This document shows, one piece after another, positions 55,046 to 63,313 of a DNA stretch of 64,000 bases. The position numbers and the translations under genes were made by a program. Under the pieces are notes generated by a model. It made no database searches. It saw only the letters and a program-made list of their open reading frames with translations, and was not told the DNA's origin. Numbering within the stretch: position 1 is the first letter of the stretch; each line of letters opens with the position of its first letter. The stretch is from Bacteroidales bacterium UBA1181 (GTDB taxonomy: Bacteria; Bacteroidota; Bacteroidia; Bacteroidales; Paludibacteraceae). The stretch lies in contig DBYR01000042.1 of NCBI GenBank assembly GCA_002310215.1, forward strand, positions 200,460 to 264,459. The letters run 5' to 3'.

Positions 55046-56169
55046 AAGTAGGGATACTAACACATCCACTAACAAATAATTATGGAGGCATATTACAAAA
55101 CTATGCTTTACAGTCCGTTATACGTGAGATGGGCCACGAACCAATCACTCTGGATTATAGAACCTCTATGCCTCTTAAAAATATTATAGCTTCTTACGCT
55201 AGTAGGTTAATAAAAAATCTGAAAGGTGGACATTACCCTCTAAGAGGGTGGCCTACAAGGAAGGAACAGGAAGTAATTAACCAAAAAACACGCGAGTTTA
55301 TAAAAAGTAATATAGCTACAACAAAATCTGTTAATATTAAGGATTTAGGACTTCTTAGCAGACTTGATTGGGGTGCTATTGTTGTCGGAAGTGATCAGGT
55401 TTGGCGAGGAAGCAATAGATATATAGAAAAATTTTTCTTGAGCGATTTTAAAAATCTCAACATTCCCAAAATCGCTTATGCAGCATCCTTTGGTGTTGAT
55501 TCCTGGAATTACACAAAAAGGGAAACAATAAGATGTGCAAAGTTGGCAAAGAATTTCAAATGCATTTCTGTCAGAGAAAACTGCGCTCAGAAATTATGCA
55601 AATCTCATCTGGATATTAATGCGGAATGGGTACTAGATCCTACATTTTTGATAGAAAGGGAAAGGTATGAAATGTTAGTTAGATTAAAATACCCACATGA
55701 TTTATCTCAAAAAAAAATGATGGTATATGTGCTAGATAAGTCAGAGAAAAAAAGGGAGATAGTTAATCTTATCTCGAATTCTTTAAGTCTAACACAAAAT
55801 GAAGTGATGGCTAAAAAGAAATTCTCCCAAGTGGGGTCAAAAGGATTATATGATTGTGTTTTCCCTTCTGTAGAAGAATGGCTAAAGGGATTTATCGAAT
55901 CTGAATTTGTGGTGACCGACTCATTCCACGGAACTGTATTCTCAATTATTTTCAATAAACCTTTCTTGACAATGACAAATAACAGTAGAGGAAATAGTCG
56001 ACTTGTGTCATTATTAAGTTCATTACATTTGCAGGATCGACTTGTCAATGAAAACACAGAAAATGTGGAAAGTATTATAAATTCTTCGATTAATTATGAA
56101 GAAATTAACACATTGTTATCATCATGGAAAAATGATAGCATACTATTTTTAAAAAGAGGATTACAATGA
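55042..56169 (+). CDS. Polysaccharide pyruvyl transferase-family protein (WcaK-like)
   Basis: 375 residues: ILTHPLTNNYGGILQNYALQ, VVGSDQVWR, YAASFGVDSW, and the C-terminal EFVVTDSFHGTVFSIIFNKPF, all of the PS_pyruv_trans family. It would add a pyruvate ketal from PEP to a sugar. ATGA overlaps on both sides. AT-rich. Confidence 0.92.
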   Translation: MKVGILTHPLTNNYGGILQNYALQSVIREMGHEPITLDYRTSMPLKNIIASYASRLIKNLKGGHYPLRGWPTRKEQEVINQKTREFIKSNIATTKSVNIKDLGLLSRLDWGAIVVGSDQVWRGSNRYIEKFFLSDFKNLNIPKIAYAASFGVDSWNYTKRETIRCAKLAKNFKCISVRENCAQKLCKSHLDINAEWVLDPTFLIERERYEMLVRLKYPHDLSQKKMMVYVLDKSEKKREIVNLISNSLSLTQNEVMAKKKFSQVGSKGLYDCVFPSVEEWLKGFIESEFVVTDSFHGTVFSIIFNKPFLTMTNNSRGNSRLVSLLSSLHLQDRLVNENTENVESIINSSINYEEINTLLSSWKNDSILFLKRGLQ

Positions 56170-57128
56170 AATTGTCCATTATTATACCCATCTACAACGT
56201 AGAGCCATATATTAATCGATGTCTTGATTCCATATATAATCAACCTGTTTCAGATGATATATTTGAGGTAATATGCGTAAACGATGGCTCTATAGATGGT
56301 TCATCTAACATTGTAAGACAATATCAACAGAATCATAAAAACATATTACTAATTGAACAAAATAACCAAGGCGTTTCTGTTGCTCGTAATGAAGGTATAA
56401 AACGGGCAAATGGGGAGATAATTTTATTTGTGGACCCAGATGATAAAATAGAGGATTTAGCATTGCCGAAAATAATAAAAGACGATGATATAGGCATTAA
56501 AGCAGATATAGTTATTTGTAATTCTTTTATTGAGGGCAGGGAAAGATACAAATGGAATAACATGTTTCAAGAGAATCAGTTGTACAGAAGTGAGTATATT
56601 CTAAACTCTGGTTATTTAAGAGGAAGTGTTTGTGGAGTCTGTTTTAATCGAAATTTTATTCTTAAGCATAACATTATGTTTTTGCCTACAATAAGGAATG
56701 GAGAAGATACAAATTTCATGCTTCATGCGATGTACTACACAAACAGGATTAGATTTTCTAATATAAATGTTTATCACGTTATAGGAAGAACAGAAAGTGC
56801 ATCAAATTTATATTCGAAGGATCGCATTGACCGAATGATAAAATCAGTAAAAACAATTAGTGATTTCATCGATATTCTTGACCATAAAGAAGGAGAGAAA
56901 GTAGTGCTCAATTATATGCAATATATCTCTTTTTCAAATCTTGTAAACGATTCTTTGAAGACGGAAGATGTAAATTTCAGATATCTAATTAATTCGCATA
57001 TATGCAATGTAAAAAAACATAAGATTAATCCACAAGTGCATTTTTTGAAACAGAAAATGCAATTATTGTATTTTTCGTTTCCTCTTTTTTACTTCTTATG
57101 TTGGATTAAGTCTCACAAAACTAAATAA
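56166..57128 (+). CDS. GT2 glycosyltransferase
   Basis: 320 residues: SIIIPIYNVEPYINRCLDSI, VNDGSIDGS, LFVDPDDKIEDL, GEDTNFML. AT-rich section of locus 3. Confidence 0.93.
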   Translation: MKLSIIIPIYNVEPYINRCLDSIYNQPVSDDIFEVICVNDGSIDGSSNIVRQYQQNHKNILLIEQNNQGVSVARNEGIKRANGEIILFVDPDDKIEDLALPKIIKDDDIGIKADIVICNSFIEGRERYKWNNMFQENQLYRSEYILNSGYLRGSVCGVCFNRNFILKHNIMFLPTIRNGEDTNFMLHAMYYTNRIRFSNINVYHVIGRTESASNLYSKDRIDRMIKSVKTISDFIDILDHKEGEKVVLNYMQYISFSNLVNDSLKTEDVNFRYLINSHICNVKKHKINPQVHFLKQKMQLLYFSFPLFYFLCWIKSHKTK

Positions 57129-57139
57129 TACAAGATAAA

Positions 57140-57937
57140 ATGATTAATTTAATACCATATGCAGGATTAGGCAATCGGATGCGAGTAATTGCATCCTTTG
57201 TTCAATATTCTCAAAATCAAAATGTTCCTTTGAAAATTTTTTGGATAAGAGAACCTGGATTTAACTGTTGCTTCAGTGACATTTTTGAATCAAACAAATT
57301 ATTACAAATAGATGACCATTCCTGGATTAACCATTTTGTTTATAACAAGGCATCTGTAAGGAATTTATATATACCTAAATTGTTGAATTGTATATTAAAA
57401 AGAAAATATCACTACGATTTACCAATTAATTCATTGAATAATATTAGCATTGCAGGAGATGTATATATTACAACATATAGCCAGCAAGGAGACATGTATC
57501 CTTTAAAGAACTTATTTGTCCCCAAGAAAGATATACAATCCAAAATTGATACAATTACATCTCAATTTAGTCCAAACACATATGGATTACATATTAGAAG
57601 AAAAGACAACAAAGCTTCTATAGAGCAATCTCCTATTGAATTATTTGAAAAAGCAATTGAATCAAAACTAACAACTGAACTAGATGCACGGTTCTTCTTA
57701 TGTTCTGATGATCAGGGTGTAAAAGAATATCTGAAAAACAAATATGGGGGAATTATTATGTCATATGATTCTGTTCTTTCTAGAGCATCCAAACAAGGAA
57801 TTAAGGATGCAGTTGTAGAATTGTGGGCATTATCCAATACAAAGGAAATATGGGGTAGTTTTTATAGTAGTTATTCCGAAATTGCATCAGCCATAAACGG
57901 CGCAGATTTAAAAATCATGAAATCAAATGAAATATAA
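57140..57937 (+). CDS. Fucosyltransferase-like (GT-B, NodZ/GT11-type) glycosyltransferase
   Basis: 265 residues. N-terminal YAGLGNRMRVIASF, central LHIRRKDN (the HxRR-type donor-phosphate motif), and C-terminal FFLCSDDQ, ELWALSNTKEIWGSFYSSYSEIAS. These fit the fucosyltransferase superfamily; the donor may still not be GDP-fucose. Overlaps the next gene by 11 bp. Confidence 0.7.
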   Translation: MINLIPYAGLGNRMRVIASFVQYSQNQNVPLKIFWIREPGFNCCFSDIFESNKLLQIDDHSWINHFVYNKASVRNLYIPKLLNCILKRKYHYDLPINSLNNISIAGDVYITTYSQQGDMYPLKNLFVPKKDIQSKIDTITSQFSPNTYGLHIRRKDNKASIEQSPIELFEKAIESKLTTELDARFFLCSDDQGVKEYLKNKYGGIIMSYDSVLSRASKQGIKDAVVELWALSNTKEIWGSFYSSYSEIASAINGADLKIMKSNEI

Positions 57938-59063
57938 AATACTTTTTATAGCTTCATATTCAGGGTTAATGGGTGCAAATCTATCCATGCTACAACTAAT
58001 GATTGAGTTGAAGAAAATAGGACATTCTCCATGTCTGTTAATTCCAAATGAAGGTATAATAACCGAAGAACTACGGATGAATGAAATAGATTACATCACT
58101 TCTAAATACTTCATGTCATTATGTGACACTTCATCATTATTTAGTTGGATAAAGGGACTAATCAGAGTTATAATTAATCCATTATTTTACATATATGCAT
58201 ATTTTAAAACAAAAAAACATTGTGGATCATTCGATGTAATTCATAGTAATACATCCGTTATACACATAGGTGAATTTTTTTCTTTATTATCAGGAGCAAA
58301 ACATATAAAGCATCTTCGCGAGTTTGGCTCAATTGACTATAATTTAAAATATGCATTGGGAACACATTTGCAGAAAAAAATAAACGATTGGTTTGTAGAT
58401 AAAAACATTGCGATATCAGATTCGATTTATAAACATTACAACAAATTAGGTTTCAAAAATATTATCACAATTTATAATGGAATCAGTCCAAATCGAATCT
58501 ATAAATCTGACATCTGTGAAAAACGTGATTATACAAATATAATCTGCATGGGTGTAATAAGTGAGAACAAAAATCAGAAGCAACTAATTGATGCCGTTAT
58601 CTCCATTGTCGAAAAATCTCAAAAAATATATTTGTATTTACTAGGAGAAGATAAAAATCCATATGCTGAATCACTAAAAGAATATGTGAAACAGAAAAAT
58701 GCGAAAAAATATATACATTTCTGTGGGTTCAAAAAAGATGTATCCAACGAGATATTATCTGCAGACATAGCTGTAGTACCTTCTTTAAACGAAGCTTTTG
58801 GACGTGTTACTGTTGAATATATGTTTAATCATATTCCCGTAATTGTAAGTAATCAGGGGGCAAATATTGAACTGATTAAAGATTATATTACTGGACTTAT
58901 ATATGATTTAGACAACACATCATCTCTAATAAAATGCATTGAAATATTACATGAGGATTATTCCTTAAGACGAAAACTTTCTGATTTAGCCTACTGCGAA
59001 GCAAGTAGCAAATATACGTCAGAGATTAACGCTCAGTGTATCAGTAAAATATACAACAATTAA
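57927..59063 (+). CDS. GT4 glycosyltransferase
   Basis: 378 residues: SYSGLMGANLSMLQLMIEL at the N terminus, HLREFGS, and C-terminal VPSLNEAFGRVTVEYMFNHIPVIVSNQGANIEL (EX7E). AT-rich. Confidence 0.92.
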   Translation: MKYKILFIASYSGLMGANLSMLQLMIELKKIGHSPCLLIPNEGIITEELRMNEIDYITSKYFMSLCDTSSLFSWIKGLIRVIINPLFYIYAYFKTKKHCGSFDVIHSNTSVIHIGEFFSLLSGAKHIKHLREFGSIDYNLKYALGTHLQKKINDWFVDKNIAISDSIYKHYNKLGFKNIITIYNGISPNRIYKSDICEKRDYTNIICMGVISENKNQKQLIDAVISIVEKSQKIYLYLLGEDKNPYAESLKEYVKQKNAKKYIHFCGFKKDVSNEILSADIAVVPSLNEAFGRVTVEYMFNHIPVIVSNQGANIELIKDYITGLIYDLDNTSSLIKCIEILHEDYSLRRKLSDLAYCEASSKYTSEINAQCISKIYNN

Positions 59064-59070
59064 AAATACT

Positions 59071-60192
59071 ATGATTCAAACAATCCTTGTATATTCACTT
59101 CTAACAATTGTAATGTATATACTTTGTCTAAAAGCAGAGAAAGAATATTCTTGGAAATATGTCGTTTGTGCATTAGGTATTTATTCTTTAGTCTTTGGAT
59201 TTAGATATGGTGTGGGATTTGACTATTTCACATATGTCGATATGTATCAAGATGTTATACATAACAATCCGATTAAAGATGTGGAAATCGGGTATATGTG
59301 GCTAATGAAAGTTGCTTCATTCTTTAATATACCTGTTGAAGGATTCATGGTTATAAATTCTTTCATTCCAATATTTTTTACATTTATAGTATTAAAAGAT
59401 GATCTTAGTACATGTAAGTTTCTGGTACTTTCCTTCATGTTAACAGGAATCTGGTTATCCTACATGAATGGTTTGAGACAAATTATCGCTGTGGGATTTT
59501 GGCTATATTCTATAAAATTTATAGAAGAAAGAAAACCGATTAAACATTATTTGGTTTTATTTTTAGCTGTATTATTTCACCAATCTGCTTGTATACTGCT
59601 AATATTTTATCCACTAATTAGTTACAAAAAAGAATGGTTTCAAAATGTTACTATTCAAATGAGTATTTTTTTTATTTCATTAATTTTAATGAGATTATCA
59701 TTTGTCCAAAATATTGTATCCAATATTGAGTATTTTTTGACAATCTCTGGTTATGGATGGTATGTTGATCATGCATATTCAAAGATTGTTCAAGATGAAC
59801 ATATAGCATTAGGAGTAGGGTTTTATATAAACTTAGCTCGGGCAGCATTTCTCATATATCTAAGTTCAAGTGTAAAATCATGGGCGAATTCAGATTTTTT
59901 TACGATAATATATAATTTTTTCTTCTTTGGTGTAATTATAAGATATTCATTATGGGGTAGTCATCTTATTGACCGATTGAATTGGTATTTTCTTATGACA
60001 TCATCAATCGTTGGGGCTTATACATTAGCCTATTGTTATATAAATACACGGAAATACTATTTCCCAATATTATTTGTTTTTTTTATAATGACATTTGTCG
60101 CCACTTTATATAAAGCTGTTGGTAATACATCATTCTTTGTATTTACATGGCAACATGAATTATATCAAATAAAGAATGTGTTAATCCATTAA
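59071..60192 (+). CDS. EpsG-family membrane protein, probable polymerase (locus 3)
   Basis: 373 residues, about ten helices, with GFRYGVGFDYFTYVDMY and YMNGLRQIIAVGFWLYSIKFI matching EpsG. Related in kind to the 17722 polymerase but from a different, AT-rich source. Confidence 0.82.
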   Translation: MIQTILVYSLLTIVMYILCLKAEKEYSWKYVVCALGIYSLVFGFRYGVGFDYFTYVDMYQDVIHNNPIKDVEIGYMWLMKVASFFNIPVEGFMVINSFIPIFFTFIVLKDDLSTCKFLVLSFMLTGIWLSYMNGLRQIIAVGFWLYSIKFIEERKPIKHYLVLFLAVLFHQSACILLIFYPLISYKKEWFQNVTIQMSIFFISLILMRLSFVQNIVSNIEYFLTISGYGWYVDHAYSKIVQDEHIALGVGFYINLARAAFLIYLSSSVKSWANSDFFTIIYNFFFFGVIIRYSLWGSHLIDRLNWYFLMTSSIVGAYTLAYCYINTRKYYFPILFVFFIMTFVATLYKAVGNTSFFVFTWQHELYQIKNVLIH

Positions 60193-60275
60193 TCAGTTTT
60201 ATTATTCCATATAAAAACGACCTTTTACTTATTGAACATATACTTACATCAAAATCAATGTGTGATATAAAATGA
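60192..60275 (+). pseudogene. Probable N-terminal remnant of a GT2 gene
   Basis: An open frame reads ISFIIPYKNDLLLIEHILTS and then seven more residues to a TGA that overlaps the next ATG (ATGA). ISFIIPYKND plus the following helix looks like the first strand and helix of a GT2 enzyme. It has no start codon, and everything after the first helix is missing. Likely the scar of an internal deletion. Confidence 0.45.
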
Positions 60276-61564
60276 GACGTATTTTAATGATAAGCCCAAT
60301 TTATCCAGGAAATGGCACTCCCATAGGATATACACCCGTGGTTCACTATTTTACCAAAGTGTGGGTGAAGATGGGCTATGATGTTAGGGTTATACACACA
60401 AGCGCATATTATCCTTGTTTTTATTATTGGGCCCCAAAATGGATGAGAAATGTTTTGGAAAATATAGAAGGTTTTACTCTCCCTGATGTGCCCATTAATA
60501 ATGAGGGAGCATATGAAATAGATGGAGTAAAGGTATACCGTATACCAATGAAAAAAAACAAACCACATGGAAAATTCAGTGACAAAACACTATCAATAGC
60601 TTTCGAAAAATGTAAAGAATATTTGCGTTGTGAAAAATTTTCCCCTGACATGATTGTTGGACATTGGATCAATCCAACAGCATGGATGTTATATGAATTT
60701 AAACGTTTTTTTTCATGTCCTTCAACAATCGTTATTCATGATTTCGAATCGGCTTTTAATCTTTATCCAAATGCAAAGGTATTACGTGAATCGATAGATA
60801 TCTGGGGATTCCGATCCCAAATCATAGAAAAAAACCATGAAAAAATTAATGGTATTCCCCAGTATTCATTTCGCTGCTTTTCTGGCACTCCATCTGAATT
60901 GGAGGAAATAGATAATCAACGTCAATGGGACAACGTTTCAAAATTCATATTCGTTGGTCAACTAATAAAAAGGAAACATCCAGAGGTTATAGTAAAAACA
61001 CTTGCAAAAGTTTTTGTAGATGCACAATATAAATTGACGATAGTGGGAGAGGGCGCAATGTGGAATTCGCTTCAAAAACTCACAAAAGAAACTAATTGTA
61101 AAGATAAAGTGTTTTTTACAGGCAGAATAAAAAGATCACAGATTTTTGACCACCTAGATAAATCTGATGTTTTCATCATGATTAGCGAAATGGAGACCTT
61201 TGGACTAGTATATTTGGAAGCAATGTCACGCGGATGCATTACTGTCGCCGCAAAAAAAGAAGGGATGGAGGGCATTATAATTGATGGATATAATGGTTTC
61301 TTATGCGAAGCTGGTAATGAAAAGGAACTGCATGAAATAATCAATAAAATAAGACATCTTTCACCCCAAAAGTTAAAAGAAATTTCTGAAAATGGGAAAA
61401 AAACTGCCCTTTCCTTATCAGATAAGAACGTTGCAAAAGATTATATCGAAACAATACTATGTTACGGGGAGAAAATAAAAAAAAGAGAAATAAGTAAACG
61501 TCTGAAACACAATTACCTAGAAGAAGTATTAAACCAATATCAAAATTCACCTTCAATTGAATAA
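60272..61564 (+). CDS. GT4 glycosyltransferase
   Basis: 430 residues: MISPIYPGNGTPIGYTPVVHYF at the N terminus, HDFESAFNLYPN, FVGQLIKRKHPE, and C-terminal ISEMETFGLVYLEAMSRGCITVAAKKEGMEGI. Last gene of the AT-rich block. Confidence 0.92.
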   Translation: MRRILMISPIYPGNGTPIGYTPVVHYFTKVWVKMGYDVRVIHTSAYYPCFYYWAPKWMRNVLENIEGFTLPDVPINNEGAYEIDGVKVYRIPMKKNKPHGKFSDKTLSIAFEKCKEYLRCEKFSPDMIVGHWINPTAWMLYEFKRFFSCPSTIVIHDFESAFNLYPNAKVLRESIDIWGFRSQIIEKNHEKINGIPQYSFRCFSGTPSELEEIDNQRQWDNVSKFIFVGQLIKRKHPEVIVKTLAKVFVDAQYKLTIVGEGAMWNSLQKLTKETNCKDKVFFTGRIKRSQIFDHLDKSDVFIMISEMETFGLVYLEAMSRGCITVAAKKEGMEGIIIDGYNGFLCEAGNEKELHEIINKIRHLSPQKLKEISENGKKTALSLSDKNVAKDYIETILCYGEKIKKREISKRLKHNYLEEVLNQYQNSPSIE

Positions 61565-61582
61565 AAAAATACGCAAAGACCC

Positions 61583-61614
61583 ATTGCAACAAATATAAAT
61601 AAATCGTATGTTTG
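61583..61614 (+). promoter_or_regulatory. Promoter before the GC-rich GT2 gene
   Basis: ATTG at 61583-61586, a 20-bp spacer, exact -7 box TATGTTTG at 61607-61614. It leaves a leader of about 140 nt, with a small hairpin GCAGA-TCTGC (61674-61688), before the ATG at 61760. The last gene of locus 3 may be transcribed on its own. Confidence 0.6.
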
Positions 61615-61759
61615 CACCGAAAAGTGTATAATGTGTCACCCAAATATCAATTGAAGTAAAATCAGGATAAAAATGCAGAAGAAATCTGCGCAGATGGATA
61701 AAAAACGTCAAAAAATTAACCGAATTGAGTATGTAAGCCGTTAATGTGTAAAGTTTCAT

Positions 61760-62545
61760 ATGGCAAAGAAGATATCGATCATCACCACGTCGTATAACAG
61801 TGGCGAGACCATACGGGACACGTTGGAGAGCGTGCTCAGACAGACCTTCCGGGACTACGAGCTGATCGTCAAGGATGGAGGTTCGACAGACGACACCCTC
61901 GCCATCTGCCGGGAGTATGAGCCCCGCTTCGGCGGTAGACTCACCATCGTCTCCGAACCCGACAAGGGCATCTACGACGCCATGAACACGGGCCTCGCCA
62001 TCGCGACGGGCGACATCATCGGCATCCTCAACTCAGACGACTACTACACCGCGGACAACGTCCTCCAAATGGTCGCCGACACCATGCGCGACCCTATGCT
62101 CGACGCTGTCTATGGCGACGTGCACTACGTGTCGCCCGAAAACCTCGAACGGTGCGTCCGATACTACTCCTCGAAGGTCTTCCGCCCTTCCCTGATGCGC
62201 TTCGGCTTCATGCCCGCACACCCATCCTTCTACTGCCGCAAAAGCGTCTACGACCGCTACGGCACCTTCGACAAGCGCTACCGCATCGCGGCAGACTTCG
62301 ACTTGCTCCTCCGCTTCATCTACCTCGGTAAGATCAAGACCAAATACCTGCCCCTCGACTTCGTCACCATGCGCACGGGCGGCATATCTACCTCCGGCCT
62401 CCGCAGCCACCTCAAGGTGCTCAAGGAACACCACACCTCCCTCAAACGCAACGGCGTCAAATCCAACTACTTTACCTCGGCGTGCAGGTTCCTGTATAAG
62501 CTGAAGGAGTTTAGGATAGGGAAGAAGTTAAAAATTAAGAATTAA
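61760..62545 (+). CDS. GT2 glycosyltransferase (WcaA-like)
   Basis: 261 residues: ISIITTSYNSGETIRDTLESVLRQTF, VKDGGSTDDTL, GILNSDDYYT, then HPSFYCRKSVYDRYG. Strikingly GC-rich, with C-ending codons, directly after a 7-kb AT-rich block, so it has a different origin from its neighbours. Confidence 0.94.
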   Translation: MAKKISIITTSYNSGETIRDTLESVLRQTFRDYELIVKDGGSTDDTLAICREYEPRFGGRLTIVSEPDKGIYDAMNTGLAIATGDIIGILNSDDYYTADNVLQMVADTMRDPMLDAVYGDVHYVSPENLERCVRYYSSKVFRPSLMRFGFMPAHPSFYCRKSVYDRYGTFDKRYRIAADFDLLLRFIYLGKIKTKYLPLDFVTMRTGGISTSGLRSHLKVLKEHHTSLKRNGVKSNYFTSACRFLYKLKEFRIGKKLKIKN

Positions 62546-62548
62546 GAG
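62531..62548. repeat. 18-bp AT repeat, right arm of a long-distance inverted pair
   Basis: AAAATTAAGAATTAAGAG, the reverse complement of 46396-46413 at 17 of 18 positions. It overlaps the last codons of the GT2 gene. Confidence 0.6.
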
Positions 62549-62689
62549 TTAGTTGGGAAATTTAAATTCCAGCCCTGAAAGGACGTAATAACCCAGGCAG
62601 GTGAATGACCTCCTGTGAATCGAAGGGACGACACATTATCGACGATTCAAAAGAACAAGGGGAGATTTAATACCTGTCCATCTTCAGAT

Positions 62690-62720
62690 TTTGCAGCATT
62701 AAAATATTTCTTTAATTTTG
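62690..62720 (+). promoter_or_regulatory. Strong Bacteroidetes promoter of the structured-RNA unit
   Basis: TTTG at 62690-62693, a 19-bp spacer, TAATTTTG at 62713-62720: both boxes and the spacing fit consensus. The transcript should begin near 62727, inside the first 19-bp repeat (62725-62743). Confidence 0.75.
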
Positions 62721-62753
62721 CAGTGTTCAAAATTTACATACGCGGTACATTAG

Positions 62754-62775
62754 GCCGATTTCGATCGGCTTTTTT
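62754..62775 (+). terminator. Intrinsic terminator inside the leader
   Basis: GCCGAT-TTCG-ATCGGC (6-bp stem, 4-nt loop) followed by six T, about 30-50 nt after the predicted transcription start. Its left arm could alternatively pair with ATCGGC at 62804-62809. Confidence 0.7.
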
Positions 62776-62806
62776 GTGCCATTTTATACATACTGATAGA
62801 GATATC

Positions 62807-62885
62807 GGCACGAAGTGTGCGGTAGTGGAAACACCCGCAAAGTTTTAGCGTATGTAAACTTGAACAACACTTCCGTGCCTTTTTT
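62807..62885 (+). ncRNA. Three-way-junction RNA with terminal U-run
   Basis: Closing stem GGCACG (62807-62812) with CGTGCC (62874-62879), and AAGTGT (62813-62818) with ACACTT (62867-62872), one bulged C at 62873: 12 bp. Hairpin 1: GCGG/CCGC (62819-62822, 62835-62838) and GTG/CAC capped by a GAAA tetraloop. Hairpin 2: AAGTTT/AAACTT (62840-62845, 62856-62861) with a 10-nt loop. Six T follow (62880-62885), so the whole junction could act as a terminator. The fold is far stronger than expected by chance for 73 nt. No known RNA class was recognised. Confidence 0.65.
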
Positions 62886-62906
62886 ATGTTCAAAAAATAC
62901 ATACGC

Positions 62907-63032
62907 ATGAACAAACAATCAAAAAACAGCAAACTGCTGCAAGTCCTTAACAAAAACGAACAGCTTGGACGGCGGTTCGAAATCAATGGTCCAACCCAAC
63001 AACCATCATCCAACCTAAACGTCAGAATATGA
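62907..63032 (+). CDS. 41-residue small protein, function unknown
   Basis: ATG at 62907 directly follows the last 19-bp repeat; the stop TGA at 63030-63032 overlaps the next ATG (ATGA), the usual sign of translational coupling. The product begins MNKQSKNSKLLQVLNKNEQ and is basic and polar, with no signal or membrane segment. No family recognised. It could equally serve as a leader peptide for the next gene. Confidence 0.5.
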   Translation: MNKQSKNSKLLQVLNKNEQLGRRFEINGPTQQPSSNLNVRI

Positions 63033-63241
63033 ATCCAATAGATTTAATCAAAGGTAAAAAGCTGACAAAACAGGAAGCCTGGTTGTTTTTGTTCAATTAC
63101 TTGCAGGATCTGGACGAGATTCCACAGGAAATCCTTGATGTCGCCGACGAAGGCATGCTGGCATTAATTGAAAGGGCTAAAATCTCTAATCTCTCAGAAG
63201 AGGAGCGTATTCAGTACGACGAAAGCCTGAAAAGGATGTAA
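63029..63241 (+). CDS. 70-residue protein like the C-terminal tail of Rpn/PD-(D/E)XK transposase-type nucleases
   Basis: The segment WLFLFNYLQDLDEIPQEILDVADEGMLALIERAKISNLSEEERIQYDESLKRM resembles the helical tail of the Rpn (recombination-promoting nuclease) family and aligns with the minus-strand Rpn tails at 63.3-64.0 kb (ADEG..LI.RA....LSE.E..QY..S.K). The nuclease core is absent. Either a remnant, or a free-standing small Rpn C-terminal protein like the internally initiated RpnS antitoxins. Coupled to the 41-residue gene and followed by a terminator. Confidence 0.65.
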   Translation: MNPIDLIKGKKLTKQEAWLFLFNYLQDLDEIPQEILDVADEGMLALIERAKISNLSEEERIQYDESLKRM

Positions 63242-63260
63242 TGACCATTTTACTAAAACG

Positions 63261-63296
63261 AAAAAAGCAGCGAACAATCATATTCGCTGCTTTTTT
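63261..63296. terminator. Bidirectional intrinsic terminator
   Basis: AAAAAA, GCAGCGAA (63267-63274), 8-nt loop, TTCGCTGC (63283-63290), TTTTTT. Perfect 8-bp stem flanked by A and T runs, so it works on both strands. It separates the plus-strand unit from the minus-strand Rpn tails. Confidence 0.85.
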
Positions 63297-63313
63297 CATA
63301 TCAGATCGGATGG

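Larger units (their letters stand above)
62546..62906. other. Intergenic stretch with structured RNA
   Basis: 361 bp. The first 140 bp (to 62689) hold a repeat-like stretch with the imperfect hairpin aggcaggtgaatgacctcct (62598-62617) and no gene. The rest is the promoter, first terminator and branched RNA listed separately. Confidence 0.6.
62725..62906. repeat. Three copies of a 19-bp word around the structured RNA
   Basis: GTTCAAAATTTACATACGC at 62725-62743 and GTTCAAAAAATACATACGC at 62888-62906 are direct copies (17 of 19 identical). A reverse-complement copy lies at 62848-62865 (GCGTATGTAAACTTGAAC). The inverted copy overlaps one hairpin of the RNA, so it could pair with either direct copy instead of folding locally. 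Confidence 0.75.

Noticed and set aside
62615..62848. 77-codon frame over the promoter and structured RNA
   Set aside because: It crosses a consensus promoter, a terminator and the branched RNA, and its peptide has no family-like features.
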